From Prevotella sp. (GTDB taxonomy: Bacteria; Bacteroidota; Bacteroidia; Bacteroidales; Bacteroidaceae), in the NCBI GenBank assembly GCA_016291085.1, contig JAEEVW010000009.1:1-64000 (forward strand): a DNA stretch of 64,000 nt, written 5' to 3'. How positions within the stretch are numbered: the first letter of the stretch is position 1; every line of letters starts with the position of its first letter. Under the pieces are notes generated by a model that was not told the origin of the DNA, did no database searches, and was given only the letters and a program-made list of their open reading frames with translations. Below, in pieces: positions 1 to 7,605 of this stretch. Both the position numbers and the translations under genes were made by a program.

Positions 1-88
1 TCATTGTCAGTCCACGTTCGTCCATCAAGCGGAGGGCCAACTCTTTCACCAGCTCCTCTGTCATAAAGGTCTTTTCTGCCTGCCTCAT
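1..88 (-). CDS. small hypothetical protein, cut by the window edge
   Basis: An open frame begins with ATG at 88 and runs off the left edge after 29 codons. A second in-frame ATG lies at 64. The visible peptide includes MTEELVKELALRLMDER, an acidic helical stretch. It might be the start of a small DUF3791-like protein, but too little is present to decide. It reads in the same direction as the other small accessory genes to its right. Confidence 0.35.
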   Translation of the reverse strand, partial: MRQAEKTFMTEELVKELALRLMDERGLTM

Positions 89-105
89 AATTTTCTGGGA
101 TCAGC

Positions 106-124
106 GGGACGGTTCTACTGACCC
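106..124. repeat. REP-like half palindrome GGGACGGTTCT
   Basis: GGGACGGTTCTACTGACCC lies exactly at the 3' end of the RAYT-like fragment, whose stop codon falls inside it. The same GGGACGGTTCT core recurs at 1118 and as a complete 18-bp palindrome inside the cobB-cobQ gene at 61708-61762. REP sequences next to RAYT transposase genes are an established pairing. Confidence 0.6.
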
Positions 125-318
125 ACTTTCATTTTACTATTTATTCGTTGAATAACACCATAACTGATACCTGTAAGGCGACTGAGTTGTCTTAGGGGTA
201 CGCCATACAGAATGGCTTCGACTAAAATCTCGTTACGATCAGTCTTTTCATTCTTTTGCAGGTCTGTAGGATGCTCCAAATGCCAGGCACTTTGCTTGTA
301 TAGCGTCAGAAATCTCAC
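115..318 (-). pseudogene. RAYT-type transposase fragment, C-terminal helix-turn-helix only
   Basis: The 67-residue frame ends in a motif, LRQLSRLTGISYGVIQRI, that I recognise as the C-terminal DNA-binding tail of Bacteroidetes REP-associated Y1 (RAYT) transposases. The catalytic Y1 domain (HUH motif and tyrosine) is absent, so this is a remnant or a domesticated small DNA-binding protein. It abuts a GGGACGGTTCT sequence like those such transposases act on. A related tail, LRELGASVRQLERLTGISRG, lies at 2130-2402. Family assignment is from memory of the motif. Confidence 0.5.
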
Positions 319-324
319 TCATAC

Positions 325-391
325 TTCGTTTGATTGATGGAAGATGGCTGATGGAAGAAGGAAGAGGGATGAGGGAAGAAGGGATGATTAC
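325..391. repeat. heptamer array ending in ATGATTAC
   Basis: Seven-bp units (GATGGAA, GATGGCT, GATGGAA, GAAGGAA, GAGGGAT, GAGGGAA) run to ATGATTAC at 384-391, which overlaps the stop codon of the next gene. The same terminal octamer ends heptamer arrays at 12271, 14996, 40740, 49332 and 60716. Confidence 0.65.
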
Positions 392-885
392 GGCTTCCTG
401 CTAAGCAAAGAAATAGTCGTGGTGAACTCTGCTACAATTGCACTGAGGTCAGGGTTATCGTTGCGGACAATAATAGCCGCATAGTTCTCTATACCTTCAT
501 CGTCTGTTAGGGAGGAGGCAACAAAGGTATATTGTGCCTTACGCTCATAGGTGGAAAACCAACGTTCGAATAGTCGGTTGCGAAGAGCTTGCTTCTTGTC
601 TCCTGTCTCACATATATACAGCAAGGTGGTATTGTTCTCAACGAAGAACTCGTCAATGATAGCGATAATAGTATCTCGCACTTTCACATCGCTTGGTGAC
701 TTCTGATGATTGACATTGACTATTACCAAATGGTATGTCTCTCGACTCATCAGGGAGTCATCGGGTACAAACTCTACAGTACAATGAACACCATGGTCTG
801 TAAAGAACTGATAGCAGCCATCACTCACCTCACTCACCTCATAAGAGGATGATTCATTGATTGCCTGAATAGAGAGCTGGTTCAT
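388..885 (-). CDS. hypothetical protein, DUF6169-like
   Basis: A 165-residue soluble protein with no signal peptide or membrane segment. The layout (an N-terminal strand reading YQFFTDHGVHCTVEF, a central DTIIAIIDEFF helix, then LLYICETGDKKQALRNRLFERWF) matches my memory of the Bacteroidetes DUF6169 family, whose function is unknown. Its ATG overlaps the stop of the 46-residue gene upstream by 4 bp, so the two are probably translated together. Such small coupled pairs are often stress or toxin-antitoxin modules, but nothing here proves that. The 3' end touches a heptamer repeat array. Confidence 0.6.
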   Translation of the reverse strand: MNQLSIQAINESSSYEVSEVSDGCYQFFTDHGVHCTVEFVPDDSLMSRETYHLVIVNVNHQKSPSDVKVRDTIIAIIDEFFVENNTTLLYICETGDKKQALRNRLFERWFSTYERKAQYTFVASSLTDDEGIENYAAIIVRNDNPDLSAIVAEFTTTISLLSRKP

Positions 886-1022
886 AACGTTACCACATAA
901 TTTGCCTTTAAACCTGTACGCTCCTCGTAGGCTTGTTTCATTTTCTGTTCAAGAGCTGCAACTGCATCTTTCTTTGTCTGCTTAGCTGCCTTGAAACGGC
1001 GTAGTGCTTCTTCTTTCGTCAT
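882..1022 (-). CDS. small basic hypothetical protein coupled to the DUF6169-like gene
   Basis: A 46-residue protein, highly charged and almost certainly helical (MTKEEALRRFKAAKQTKKD, then ALEQKMKQAYEERTG). A longer reading from 1070 is possible, but a -7 promoter box lies at 1068-1075, so only the ATG at 1022 falls downstream of the likely transcription start. It overlaps the following gene by 4 bp (ATGA). I do not recognise a family. Its role could be a partner or antitoxin of the downstream protein, which is inference from the overlap only. Confidence 0.55.
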   Translation of the reverse strand: MTKEEALRRFKAAKQTKKDAVAALEQKMKQAYEERTGLKANYVVTL

Positions 1023-1067
1023 TATATTATGTATATTGAAAATTCTGTATTGCTTTGTTTTACTGTG

Positions 1068-1075
1068 CAAAGATA
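1068..1075 (-). promoter_or_regulatory. Bacteroidetes -7 promoter box (TATCTTTG)
   Basis: On the minus strand TATCTTTG matches the TAnnTTTG consensus about 45 bp upstream of the 46-residue gene. No clear TTTG box is seen 19-21 bp further upstream. Confidence 0.6.
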
Positions 1076-1117
1076 CGAAAAGTTTTGGAAACTTGTTCGG
1101 TTTTGCAAAAGATCAGA

Positions 1118-1140
1118 GGGACGGTTCTGAAGTGAACCCC
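1118..1140. repeat. REP-like GGGACGGTTCT remnant
   Basis: A second copy of the GGGACGGTTCT core, followed by GAAGTGAACCCC. It lies upstream of the small-gene pair and just before another heptamer stretch (GATGGCT, GATGGAA, GATGGCT at about 1150-1171). Confidence 0.55.
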
Positions 1141-1227
1141 AAAGTTTGTGATGGCTGATGGAAGATGGCTGAGAGAGGTCGGAAGGCTGAAACGAGGGCT
1201 GAAGTATGAAGGCTTAAGGCTGAGTTT

Positions 1228-1707
1228 TTACTTGCCCGCATTGAGTTCAGCATCTAGTTTTTTACATCGAGCCACCAGTATCTTTACTAGTTCCTCACAG
1301 TCTGCATAAATGGAGCAGAACTGCTTGTCATCAATATAGCTGTTGCGATGAAGTAATTCAATCCAGTAGAGGCTTTCGCGAGCTTCCTTAAGTGCTATGT
1401 AGCTCTTTGAACGGAAGTCTTGACGGCTTACAGCATTGGTAGCTTCAGCATTATTAGCTCCGATTGAGGTGCCAGCTCTTAATAACTGATTACACAGATT
1501 TGAGACTGACTGGAGGTAAACAGGAATGCGACATGTCTGATGTCTGACGTAGGATGTCTGAGTTTTACCGCGTTTGTCAGCCTTCTGGCTTCCGCCATCA
1601 TACTTCTGGCTGGCCTGCTCTAATAAGTAGTCATTGAGCTTTATTATGCGGTCGCTGAAGGCGAGGCATTTTGCTTGTATCGCATCTGAGATTATTGACA
1701 TAACCAA
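1228..1707 (-). CDS. four-helix bundle protein (S23/IVP family) with a heptamer insertion
   Basis: The C-terminal two thirds match the four-helix bundle family related to proteins encoded in 23S rRNA intervening sequences: LLRAGTSIGANNAEA, then YIALKEARESLYWIELL and a long terminal helix. The 159 residues exceed the usual 115-130. The excess is an odd segment around residues 35-55 (KADKRGKTQTSYVRHQT) encoded partly by 7-bp units GATGTCT, GATGTCT, GACGTAG, GATGTCT at about 1537-1562. The same heptamers occur between genes near 1790, so this looks like an in-frame repeat insertion. Function of the family is unknown; homologues are common in Bacteroidetes accessory DNA. Confidence 0.75.
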   Translation of the reverse strand: MVMSIISDAIQAKCLAFSDRIIKLNDYLLEQASQKYDGGSQKADKRGKTQTSYVRHQTCRIPVYLQSVSNLCNQLLRAGTSIGANNAEATNAVSRQDFRSKSYIALKEARESLYWIELLHRNSYIDDKQFCSIYADCEELVKILVARCKKLDAELNAGK

Positions 1708-2129
1708 TGTAAGAGGTAAGATGTAAGAAGTAAGAATTTAATATTCTGCTTGCGTATTTCAAAAATTCTTTGTACCTTAGCGGCAGAGATGTCTGATGTA
1801 TGATATACGAGGACTGAAAAGTCTTAACAGTGTCTATGATGCCATCTTGGGGGCTTTATTCCCTTTTCCCTCCCAACAAATGAAATTGTTGTGGAAATGT
1901 TGTGGGAAAATCGGCTCTCTTTTCATAACTTGCTGAGTATCAGTGGCGGTAAAAAAGTGGAGTATCTATGGGAAATCTATTTGGTATAAGTCCAGACATT
2001 TCACTATTGCATGTAGCAATGATGCGTGACTCATAATCATGATGGAACTTATATACCTTCTGAACTGAAAACTTGTATTCCTCAATTGGATCGACATGAC
2101 AAGGGACAGGTACGTGTCATAGGAGCAAG
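1708..2129. other. 422-bp intergenic stretch with heptamers and no supported gene
   Basis: It begins with GTAAGAG, GTAAGAT, GTAAGAA, GTAAGAA heptamers (1710-1737). A second heptamer run (GATGTCT, GATGTAT, GATATAC) lies near 1790. The remainder has only short broken frames on both strands and may be a decayed mobile element, but I cannot name one. Confidence 0.5.
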
Positions 2130-2402
2130 CTACTTCCTTACGAACTGAATCACTCCCCGACTGATGCCTGTCAGTCGCTCCAGCTGGCGCACTGAGGCGC
2201 CAAGTTCTCGCAACTGCCCTAAAGTCTCGCGTTGTAATTGTCTTTCTAATTTTTGAAAATCACTGCTGCAGGTTACTCCTGCAAGTTTTATTATCTCTTG
2301 CCACACCTGATCGTCTGAGAGTCTCAGCTTTGGCTTCTCGTCATCATTATCCAGGAAGTGGGCATCGTCAGGCAGCAGGTCATTTACCTGGCATATCGCC
2401 AC
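2130..2402 (-). pseudogene. RAYT-type C-terminal fragment without a start codon
   Basis: The frame reads DDQVWQEIIKLAG and, further on, LRELGASVRQLERLTGISRG, the C-terminal helix-turn-helix seen in Bacteroidetes RAYT transposases. The frame stays open further upstream (to about 2555), but that part is antisense-like overlap with the next gene and reads as Ser-rich nonsense. No ATG lies at the beginning of the homologous part. Its reading is offset from the stop of the preceding gene (2380), so expression would need frameshifting or re-initiation. Most likely a truncated relic. Confidence 0.5.
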
Positions 2403-2850
2403 TCCAGCCGTGGCCGAGGTCCCAGTGGTGGTCATAGACGAACTCGAAGTACGGCAGGGAGAACTCCTGCTCGAGCAGTTCGGTGAGCTCGTTCTGGATA
2501 GGCTCGGCCCACTTGCCAACGAGCACGATGAACTTATTGACGTTCCACGCCACACGACCTCGAGGCACTTGGGTGTAATCGCCCGTAAAACGGGTCACCT
2601 CGCCCTTGGCCTGAGCCTTGAAATACTCCTTAGCCCAGATTTGGCGATGCAGCTTGGGATAGTTGATGAAGGGCACGCCCTTCAGAGCAGCCTCCTCAAC
2701 CATCACGGGAGTGAGCTCCTTCTTGTGTACCCCAAAGAACTGATGCTCCTGAGGGTCGTACCAGAAGATGCCCACACACGGCATCTGTTCGTCGAAGGAC
2801 TTCATGTCCTCCATCTGGGCCTTATGTTCTTTATCTGACAGTTGCGTCAT
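2380..2850 (-). CDS. conserved hypothetical protein
   Basis: A 156-residue soluble protein. It begins with a charged helix, then CVGIFWYDPQEHQFFGV, PFINYPKLHRQIW and GDYTQVPRGRVAWNV, and ends in an acidic, aromatic-rich segment with the histidine cluster DHHWDLGHGW. I believe similar proteins are widespread in Bacteroidales, but I cannot assign a family or function. Composition and codon use look like a normal gene. The long plus-strand frame over the same DNA is a shadow. Confidence 0.65.
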   Translation of the reverse strand: MTQLSDKEHKAQMEDMKSFDEQMPCVGIFWYDPQEHQFFGVHKKELTPVMVEEAALKGVPFINYPKLHRQIWAKEYFKAQAKGEVTRFTGDYTQVPRGRVAWNVNKFIVLVGKWAEPIQNELTELLEQEFSLPYFEFVYDHHWDLGHGWSGDMPGK

Positions 2851-2969
2851 AGTTCTTTATTAATGAGTAATTATATGGTCAAATTATACGATAATTATAT
2901 GTTTACACTTACTTTCAACGTTAATTGCCATTAATTGACACGTTAATTTATCGTTAATATTATACGCCA

Positions 2970-3051
2970 TACCCAAGCTATACCCAAGTAGTTCCCAAGG
3001 GGTAGCCAAGCTCAAAGGGGGTGTTTGGGCTTGGGTAGGACTTGGGTATAG
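2970..3051. repeat. inverted repeat of ACCCAAG units
   Basis: CTATACCCAAGT (2978-2989) is perfectly inverted by ACTTGGGTATAG (3040-3051), and TACCCAAGC (2970-2978) by GCTTGGGTA (3029-3037). It lies just downstream of the ABC-3C-like operon and could act as a terminator or be another dispersed repeat. Confidence 0.6.
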
Positions 3052-3088
3052 GGCAAGAAGCCGCCAAGAACGCATGCTGTTCCACTTG

Positions 3089-5077
3089 CTAAAAGGCAAC
3101 GTTTTTCAGCGACTTGTTGTCTTGGGTGTAGAAATCTCCAACGGTGTACTCCGGCTTGTTCAAATCGTCCACCACGAAACTGGTGGCGAAAATGAGCTGA
3201 TAGCCCGGTTCAAGGTTCGAGGATCCCGGTTCAAGGTTCTTACTCGTAAACTCTTTCAGCACGTTCACTACCGTCCGCTGGAAATTCATGCCACGTTCCG
3301 GTTCCAACCCCTTGTCCTCCATATTATCGCTCAACAACAGACGCGGGTACTTCATCGTGTCTACCTGCAAAGAGGTTAGGAACAGTGCAAAACGCGCCAC
3401 CATCTTCAGATAGAAAGAGGAAGAGGCTGAGAGTTTGCTATACCGGTCGGTGATGTAAGCCATGTTCTGATTGTAGGCAATGACGAACTTCCGGGCCTTC
3501 ATGAACTCAGCCTGGCGGTCCTGGTCGTGATGGAGCAGATAAACACCATTGCTGGATATGCAGTCGTCGATGGTCTGACGGTCAGCGCGTATCTTTTCGT
3601 CGGCAGCGTCGATGTAGGCCTTGAGCTCCTTCTCGTGTGTCTGCAACGCTTCCAGCTGGTGCTGATAGCGTTCATAGCGCTCGGCATACTCCAGCAGGGT
3701 CTGGAACTGGGCAATCATGCCCTCGTTGAAGCCCTTGCGCTGAAGCATCGCGTCGATACGCTCCTCGAACGAGCTGCGCACAAAATCCACCGTTTTGTCA
3801 TAGTGTTTCTGCGCGGTAGTCAGCTGGCGCTTCATACGGCGCAGCTGGGCTTTTTTCTCTTCCAGCTTTTCCACGTTAGACTGCAGCAGGGCCTCGGACT
3901 CCTTCACCTGGTGTTCCAGTTCCAACTGGATGCGCACGGCCTGGCTCCTGCCCCGGGTGCTATCGATGGGTGACTTGCACAGCGGGCAATGTCCTTCGTC
4001 CACATGGGTGTCAAGACGCGTCAGGCACTCGGGACACAGCTCCAGATGCTGGGTGTCGAAGAATTCACGGGCTGCTATGGAGTGCTTGATGTCGTCAATA
4101 TTCTTCTTCAGCGAGTCAATGAAGAAACGGGAGTCCTTCACCTCTTCTTCGAATTGCTGAATGACCGTCTCCAACTTGCCGCATTCGCGACGCTGGGAGG
4201 CGATGTCTTCCTTCATACGCTGGTATTCCAACTTCTGTCTGGTAGTGAGTTCAGCCAACTGGGTATCAGTATCCAATTCGCGCATAAGCCTGACCATCTC
4301 GGTCGTCCGCTCAATCGACTGGTTGAGCTCGGCAATTTCTTCGCGGATGAACTGGCTGGACTTGACGTGTTTGTCCTTCAGGAAGTCGCCCGTTATCCTG
4401 ACGGCCTGCTTCAGTTCCTCTATCTTCCGCAGTGTCTCCCTGTAATCCAGTTTTGACTGGCTGTAGTCCTGGTTATAGACTCCCAGCAGCAGGTTGGCAA
4501 CGGTCTCGCGGGTTATCTCCTTGTCAAAGGGCTCGTACAGGAAGAGTGAATTGACCGGCGATTCCTGATCCAGGTAGATGAGACGCAGGATCTGATGCAT
4601 GGTGATATTGCTCTCTGCCTTCACCTCGGGCAGGCCCATCAGCTGGAACAAGACATTGGAGAAGCTGCGCGTCCTGCTGGTGGTTTCGTAAGGGAAACGC
4701 TTCCAAAGCTGATAGTTCAGCGTGGAAATGGTGGAATCAGTACCCAGCACATCGTCCATGGGACCGAAGTAAATATACATGGGCACCAGTCCGTTCACCT
4801 TGCCTTCCGCATTGTCCTCAATGAACCGTTGCAGCGTGACCACCATGCCGTTGATGCAGACCTCGGCCATGACATACAGGCACTTACGCGCTTCGGGTAC
4901 GAAGTCGGTATAGCTGCCGCCAAGAGCAAAGAATATGAAGCGGACAATGGTGGACTTGCCACTGCTGTTCTGTCCGCGAATGATGTTCACGCCGCGATGA
5001 AACTCTTCATCGTATGCCACCTTGTTTTCGCGGGTCACAATGCGGAGCCGCTGTAGGAACAGGTTATTCTGCATCAT
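3089..5077 (-). CDS. SMC/Rad50-like ATPase of an ABC-three-component system
   Basis: A 662-residue ABC-type ATPase of the Rad50/SMC group. Walker A GQNSSGKST is near residues 35-43. Two long coiled-coil arms flank a zinc-hook-like CPEC...CPLC pair (about residues 349-372), and a Walker-B-like YPRLLLSDNME is near residue 585. It is the 3' gene of an operon whose other members resemble the middle and accessory components of ABC-3C conflict systems. Such ATPases are thought to sense nucleic acid or invader signals and trigger an effector. Near the C terminus KNLEPGSSNLEPG is encoded by heptamers (GGTTCAA, GGTTCGA, GGATCCC, GGTTCAA; 3207-3234), a probable in-frame repeat insertion. It overlaps the upstream gene by 14 bp. 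Confidence 0.75.
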   Translation of the reverse strand: MMQNNLFLQRLRIVTRENKVAYDEEFHRGVNIIRGQNSSGKSTIVRFIFFALGGSYTDFVPEARKCLYVMAEVCINGMVVTLQRFIEDNAEGKVNGLVPMYIYFGPMDDVLGTDSTISTLNYQLWKRFPYETTSRTRSFSNVLFQLMGLPEVKAESNITMHQILRLIYLDQESPVNSLFLYEPFDKEITRETVANLLLGVYNQDYSQSKLDYRETLRKIEELKQAVRITGDFLKDKHVKSSQFIREEIAELNQSIERTTEMVRLMRELDTDTQLAELTTRQKLEYQRMKEDIASQRRECGKLETVIQQFEEEVKDSRFFIDSLKKNIDDIKHSIAAREFFDTQHLELCPECLTRLDTHVDEGHCPLCKSPIDSTRGRSQAVRIQLELEHQVKESEALLQSNVEKLEEKKAQLRRMKRQLTTAQKHYDKTVDFVRSSFEERIDAMLQRKGFNEGMIAQFQTLLEYAERYERYQHQLEALQTHEKELKAYIDAADEKIRADRQTIDDCISSNGVYLLHHDQDRQAEFMKARKFVIAYNQNMAYITDRYSKLSASSSFYLKMVARFALFLTSLQVDTMKYPRLLLSDNMEDKGLEPERGMNFQRTVVNVLKEFTSKNLEPGSSNLEPGYQLIFATSFVVDDLNKPEYTVGDFYTQDNKSLKNVAF
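3207..3241. repeat. heptamer array inside the ATPase gene
   Basis: Five 7-bp units based on GGTTCAA create a 15-bp direct repeat CCCGGTTCAAGGTTC (3204-3218 and 3225-3239) with a 21-bp period. This keeps the reading frame and duplicates NLEPG in the protein. Confidence 0.7.
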
Positions 5078-5582
5078 ACTTACTTTCTAACAAATGGGTA
5101 CGGTATTTGAGGCCGTATTCGCCCGTGAGTGGCATGTAGCGTGAAAAGCCACTCAGGAAAAGGAGCACCTGTCGCTCACGGTCGCTAATATCTCCTGCCC
5201 GCGAGCAGAAATCGTCAAGAGCCTGCCGATTGCTTACACGCACATGCCCCTTGAGATACTCATCTTTGCTCAATATGCCACAAGACACCAAACAGCTGAG
5301 GGCAGAGGTCTGGTAGGGTTTGATCCATTCGAAGAACTTGCGGACATCGCCACAGTTCTCGTAAGGATTGTTGGTCTTCCCGATATGGCTGCGCTGCTCG
5401 CGAACATCGGTTTCGTCGATGCGTAGAGAAATGCTGTGCAGCTTATCGGGGAACAGCAGGAAGAAATCCCAGATGCGTACGCGCTCCACTTCCATCGTCT
5501 CACCGTCATCCATGTCCAGAATAATGTGCGCCATGCGGAAGATGGTATGGTAGAGATCGAATGCCGGATTGTAGGTAATCAT
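5064..5582 (-). CDS. ABC-three-component middle component-like protein
   Basis: A 172-residue protein beginning MITYNPAFDLYHTIFRM, then a helical region with VRIWDFFLLFPDKL. The N-terminal pattern (NPAFDxYH, then a helix with FLLFP) is what I remember for one class of ABC-3C middle components, which link the ATPase to the effector. Its start overlaps the stop of the upstream gene by 4 bp and its end overlaps the ATPase gene by 14 bp, so the operon is tightly coupled. No membrane segments or catalytic motif are visible. Class assignment is tentative. Confidence 0.6.
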   Translation of the reverse strand: MITYNPAFDLYHTIFRMAHIILDMDDGETMEVERVRIWDFFLLFPDKLHSISLRIDETDVREQRSHIGKTNNPYENCGDVRKFFEWIKPYQTSALSCLVSCGILSKDEYLKGHVRVSNRQALDDFCSRAGDISDRERQVLLFLSGFSRYMPLTGEYGLKYRTHLLESKYDAE

Positions 5583-6148
5583 TTCTTCTTATATACCGTC
5601 CAATTGAGGTGACACATACCCGTGAGATAGTATATCATGCCATAGATATGGTCCTCGTTATAGCGAAGCTTGTCGTCGTGCATACCGTTTTTGTTGAGCA
5701 GTTCCTTCGTGGGGAGCACTATCTTCTCGCGCAACTGCTCCATCACAGTGCGCAGTGGTGCGCCTTCTTCGATGAGCGGGAAGATGTAGGTATAGAACGA
5801 ATTCTTGATGCTTGACAGCAGATCGAGATTAATCTGCTGGGCAGAAGGATAGTTACGGTACATCTGGGCCCGCTTGCGATAGAGTTCCTTCAGACGAGTG
5901 GCTTCCTCAATCTTCTCCTCACTGAATCCGCCATCGGTCAGTTTCTCCTCAAAGGGTTTTGTACCGGGCAGCTCGGTGATATAGTATTTCAGTTCCTCGA
6001 TAGTCTCCTGCGTAACCTCCTTGAGAATCTCCCTGCGAAGGTTCTCGAAGTCGGCAGCCATACGAGTGGTCACCGCCGACTCGTAATAATACTGGTTTGC
6101 CTCCTTGGCGTTAGGCAGAATCTGGTTGCTACCGCCTGTTATATCCAT
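5579..6148 (-). CDS. ABC-3C-associated protein with GGSNQILPNA N terminus
   Basis: The chosen start at 6148 gives a 189-residue protein beginning MDITGGSNQILPNAKEANQY. A longer frame exists upstream but only adds out-of-frame sequence from the preceding gene. The short N-terminal tag GGSNQILPNA, followed by a Y-rich turn, is shared with the next gene upstream, though the rest differs. The body is helical (LRREILKEVTQETIEELK) and ends in a tryptophan-containing basic tail. In ABC-3C systems this position is occupied by components that recruit or carry effectors. No nuclease or protease motif is visible. Function is inferred from context. Confidence 0.55.
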   Translation of the reverse strand: MDITGGSNQILPNAKEANQYYYESAVTTRMAADFENLRREILKEVTQETIEELKYYITELPGTKPFEEKLTDGGFSEEKIEEATRLKELYRKRAQMYRNYPSAQQINLDLLSSIKNSFYTYIFPLIEEGAPLRTVMEQLREKIVLPTKELLNKNGMHDDKLRYNEDHIYGMIYYLTGMCHLNWTVYKKK

Positions 6149-6194
6149 TGCCTTATACCTTATTATATTATTCAACTTCCTGAAGGTAACGAAG

Positions 6195-6638
6195 TTAGCG
6201 AAGACAGTTCTTGAGGGCGCGCTTACGCTCTTGCCAGGCGTTGGCAATCTGAATGCGGAGGTTATCGACGCCACGTCCTTTCCCAACACCCGGGATGAGT
6301 GGAAGCAGGGTCTCGATGAAAGCCTTGGTAGCAATACGTTCGTTGTCGAGTCGTGACTCGTTCTCGCACATCAAGGCGACGACCTGTCCCACATCGGCAG
6401 CCGTCCGGCATGCGGCGAGGCTGGCAACATAGTTGCGCAACGACTCCTCTTGCTCGACGTACACAAGCAGCCGACGCTCATCGGGTGTGAGCGGTGCTTC
6501 GTCTGGTGCCCCTTGGCGCAGGGCCTCCTTGGCAAACTGGTCGCCATAGAAATGCTGCTCCGCCTTGGTGGCGTTAGGCAGTATCTGATTGCTACCGCCA
6601 TAGATATTGAAAGTTATTCCGTTTTTATCTTCTTCCAT
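6195..6638 (-). CDS. ABC-3C-associated protein, first gene of the operon
   Basis: A 147-residue protein beginning MEEDKNGITFNIYGGSNQIL, with the same GGSNQILPNA tag as the next gene. It continues with a predicted helical domain (LTPDERRLLVYVEQEESLR, then TAADVGQVVALMCENE). The second half resembles the small all-helical inserts or adaptor domains found in bacterial conflict proteins, but I cannot name it with confidence. It is 46 bp upstream of the second gene and clearly starts the four-gene operon running to 3089. The shared tag suggests both proteins dock to the same partner. Confidence 0.55.
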   Translation of the reverse strand: MEEDKNGITFNIYGGSNQILPNATKAEQHFYGDQFAKEALRQGAPDEAPLTPDERRLLVYVEQEESLRNYVASLAACRTAADVGQVVALMCENESRLDNERIATKAFIETLLPLIPGVGKGRGVDNLRIQIANAWQERKRALKNCLR

Positions 6639-6715
6639 ATAGTGTTGTATTATTGCTATTATTCAACGATTTTTCGGTAGATTCTCAACCATTATTCAAT
6701 GCCTTTCAACAGGAG

Positions 6716-6745
6716 TTTGAAGTAGCATTTTTTGCTTTACCTTTG
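6716..6745 (+). promoter_or_regulatory. promoter with -33 TTTG and -7 TACCTTTG
   Basis: TTTG at 6716-6719 and TACCTTTG at 6738-6745 are separated by 18 bp, close to the Bacteroidetes consensus. Transcription would start near 6752, about 90 nt before the ATG at 6843. Confidence 0.65.
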
Positions 6746-6842
6746 CACTCGGAATCGGACGAAAGCCGCAACCATAGGGAGCGATTCGGGACGGTTTCAA
6801 GAGATTACAAACATTATTTATTCACTTAAAAATTTAGCAATC

Positions 6843-7550
6843 ATGGCTAGAATTACTCAAGTCGGCCCAGGCCGCAAGACAGTAGGTACCATCGATGGTA
6901 TCACGTATGTAACCCGAAACGGCGTCACCTACGCCCGTAGTACTCCAACCATGCCGGCAAGTGTGTATAACACACCCGAGGCGAAAAAGCGTCAGGCCAT
7001 CTTTAAGTTGGTACAGAAACATCTGAAGTATCACCTGAGAACCATCCGCCAGACGTTCACTCCCAAGGGCAACGGCACCCCCACGAACCGTTACTACTCG
7101 GTGAACGGCAAAGCGCTCACTGCAGCGTTAGGCACGCTGGCCGAGCAGTACTGTGCCGGTGAAGATGTGACCATCACTGAGGTGGAGGCAGCTATCAGCG
7201 CGTACGCTACCGCGCATCCCCAATCTATCACGATTGCCTCGAAGAGTGGCTATGGGGAAGTTTACCTCACCGGCAACTGGCCTGACACCATCACGCTCAA
7301 CGCCCTTACCGGCGACAGCACGGTGATTATCATCGTTGCGGAGAACGGTGTTGTGACGACCATCAATGCGGATGGTACCATCACGACCAGTACGGACACG
7401 TCGTCCAGTTCGAACACGAATGGCACGAATAACAGTGGTGGTTCCTCGACAGGTTCAGAGACCGGCGGTGGCACCAATACTGGTGGAGGTAACAATGGTG
7501 GAGGCGACAACGGCGGTGGCGATGACGACCCCAGTGGCTTCGAGGAGTAA
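6843..7550 (+). CDS. hypothetical protein with Gly/Asn-rich tail
   Basis: The start MARITQVGPGRK at 6843 is downstream of a good promoter; a longer frame from 6732 would begin upstream of the likely transcript start. The 235-residue protein has a basic N-terminal half (RKTVGTIDGITYVTRNG, then AKKRQAIFKLVQKHLKYHLR) that recalls small Bacteroidetes proteins such as DUF6266. A strand-rich middle follows (SKSGYGEVYLTGNWPDTI), then a low-complexity tail of Ser, Thr, Asn and Gly (about residues 175-235). There is no signal peptide. I do not know its role. A strong hairpin follows the stop codon. Confidence 0.55.
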   Translation: MARITQVGPGRKTVGTIDGITYVTRNGVTYARSTPTMPASVYNTPEAKKRQAIFKLVQKHLKYHLRTIRQTFTPKGNGTPTNRYYSVNGKALTAALGTLAEQYCAGEDVTITEVEAAISAYATAHPQSITIASKSGYGEVYLTGNWPDTITLNALTGDSTVIIIVAENGVVTTINADGTITTSTDTSSSSNTNGTNNSGGSSTGSETGGGTNTGGGNNGGGDNGGGDDDPSGFEE

Positions 7551-7569
7551 AATCCCCTCTCTCATTCCC

Positions 7570-7595
7570 GGGTCGGGGACGGCTGTCCCCGACCC
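7570..7595. terminator. perfect 11-bp hairpin between convergent genes
   Basis: GGGTCGGGGAC (7570-7580), loop GGCT, GTCCCCGACCC (7585-7595). There is no T-tract, but it sits between the 3' ends of two convergent genes, so it may stop transcription from both sides or be another dispersed palindrome. Confidence 0.6.
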
Positions 7596-7605
7596 AGTTA
7601 TGATG

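Noticed and set aside
1790..2129. Possible transposase remnant
   Set aside because: Short translated stretches look protein-like, but I could not match them to any insertion-sequence family.
2884..3099. 71-codon minus-strand frame
   Set aside because: It runs across the ACCCAAG inverted repeat and an AT-rich spacer, with no recognisable protein pattern.
5571..5578. GTAATCAT octamer as a heptamer-array end
   Set aside because: It lies in the start region of the middle-component-like gene with no heptamers beside it; expected by chance at this frequency.
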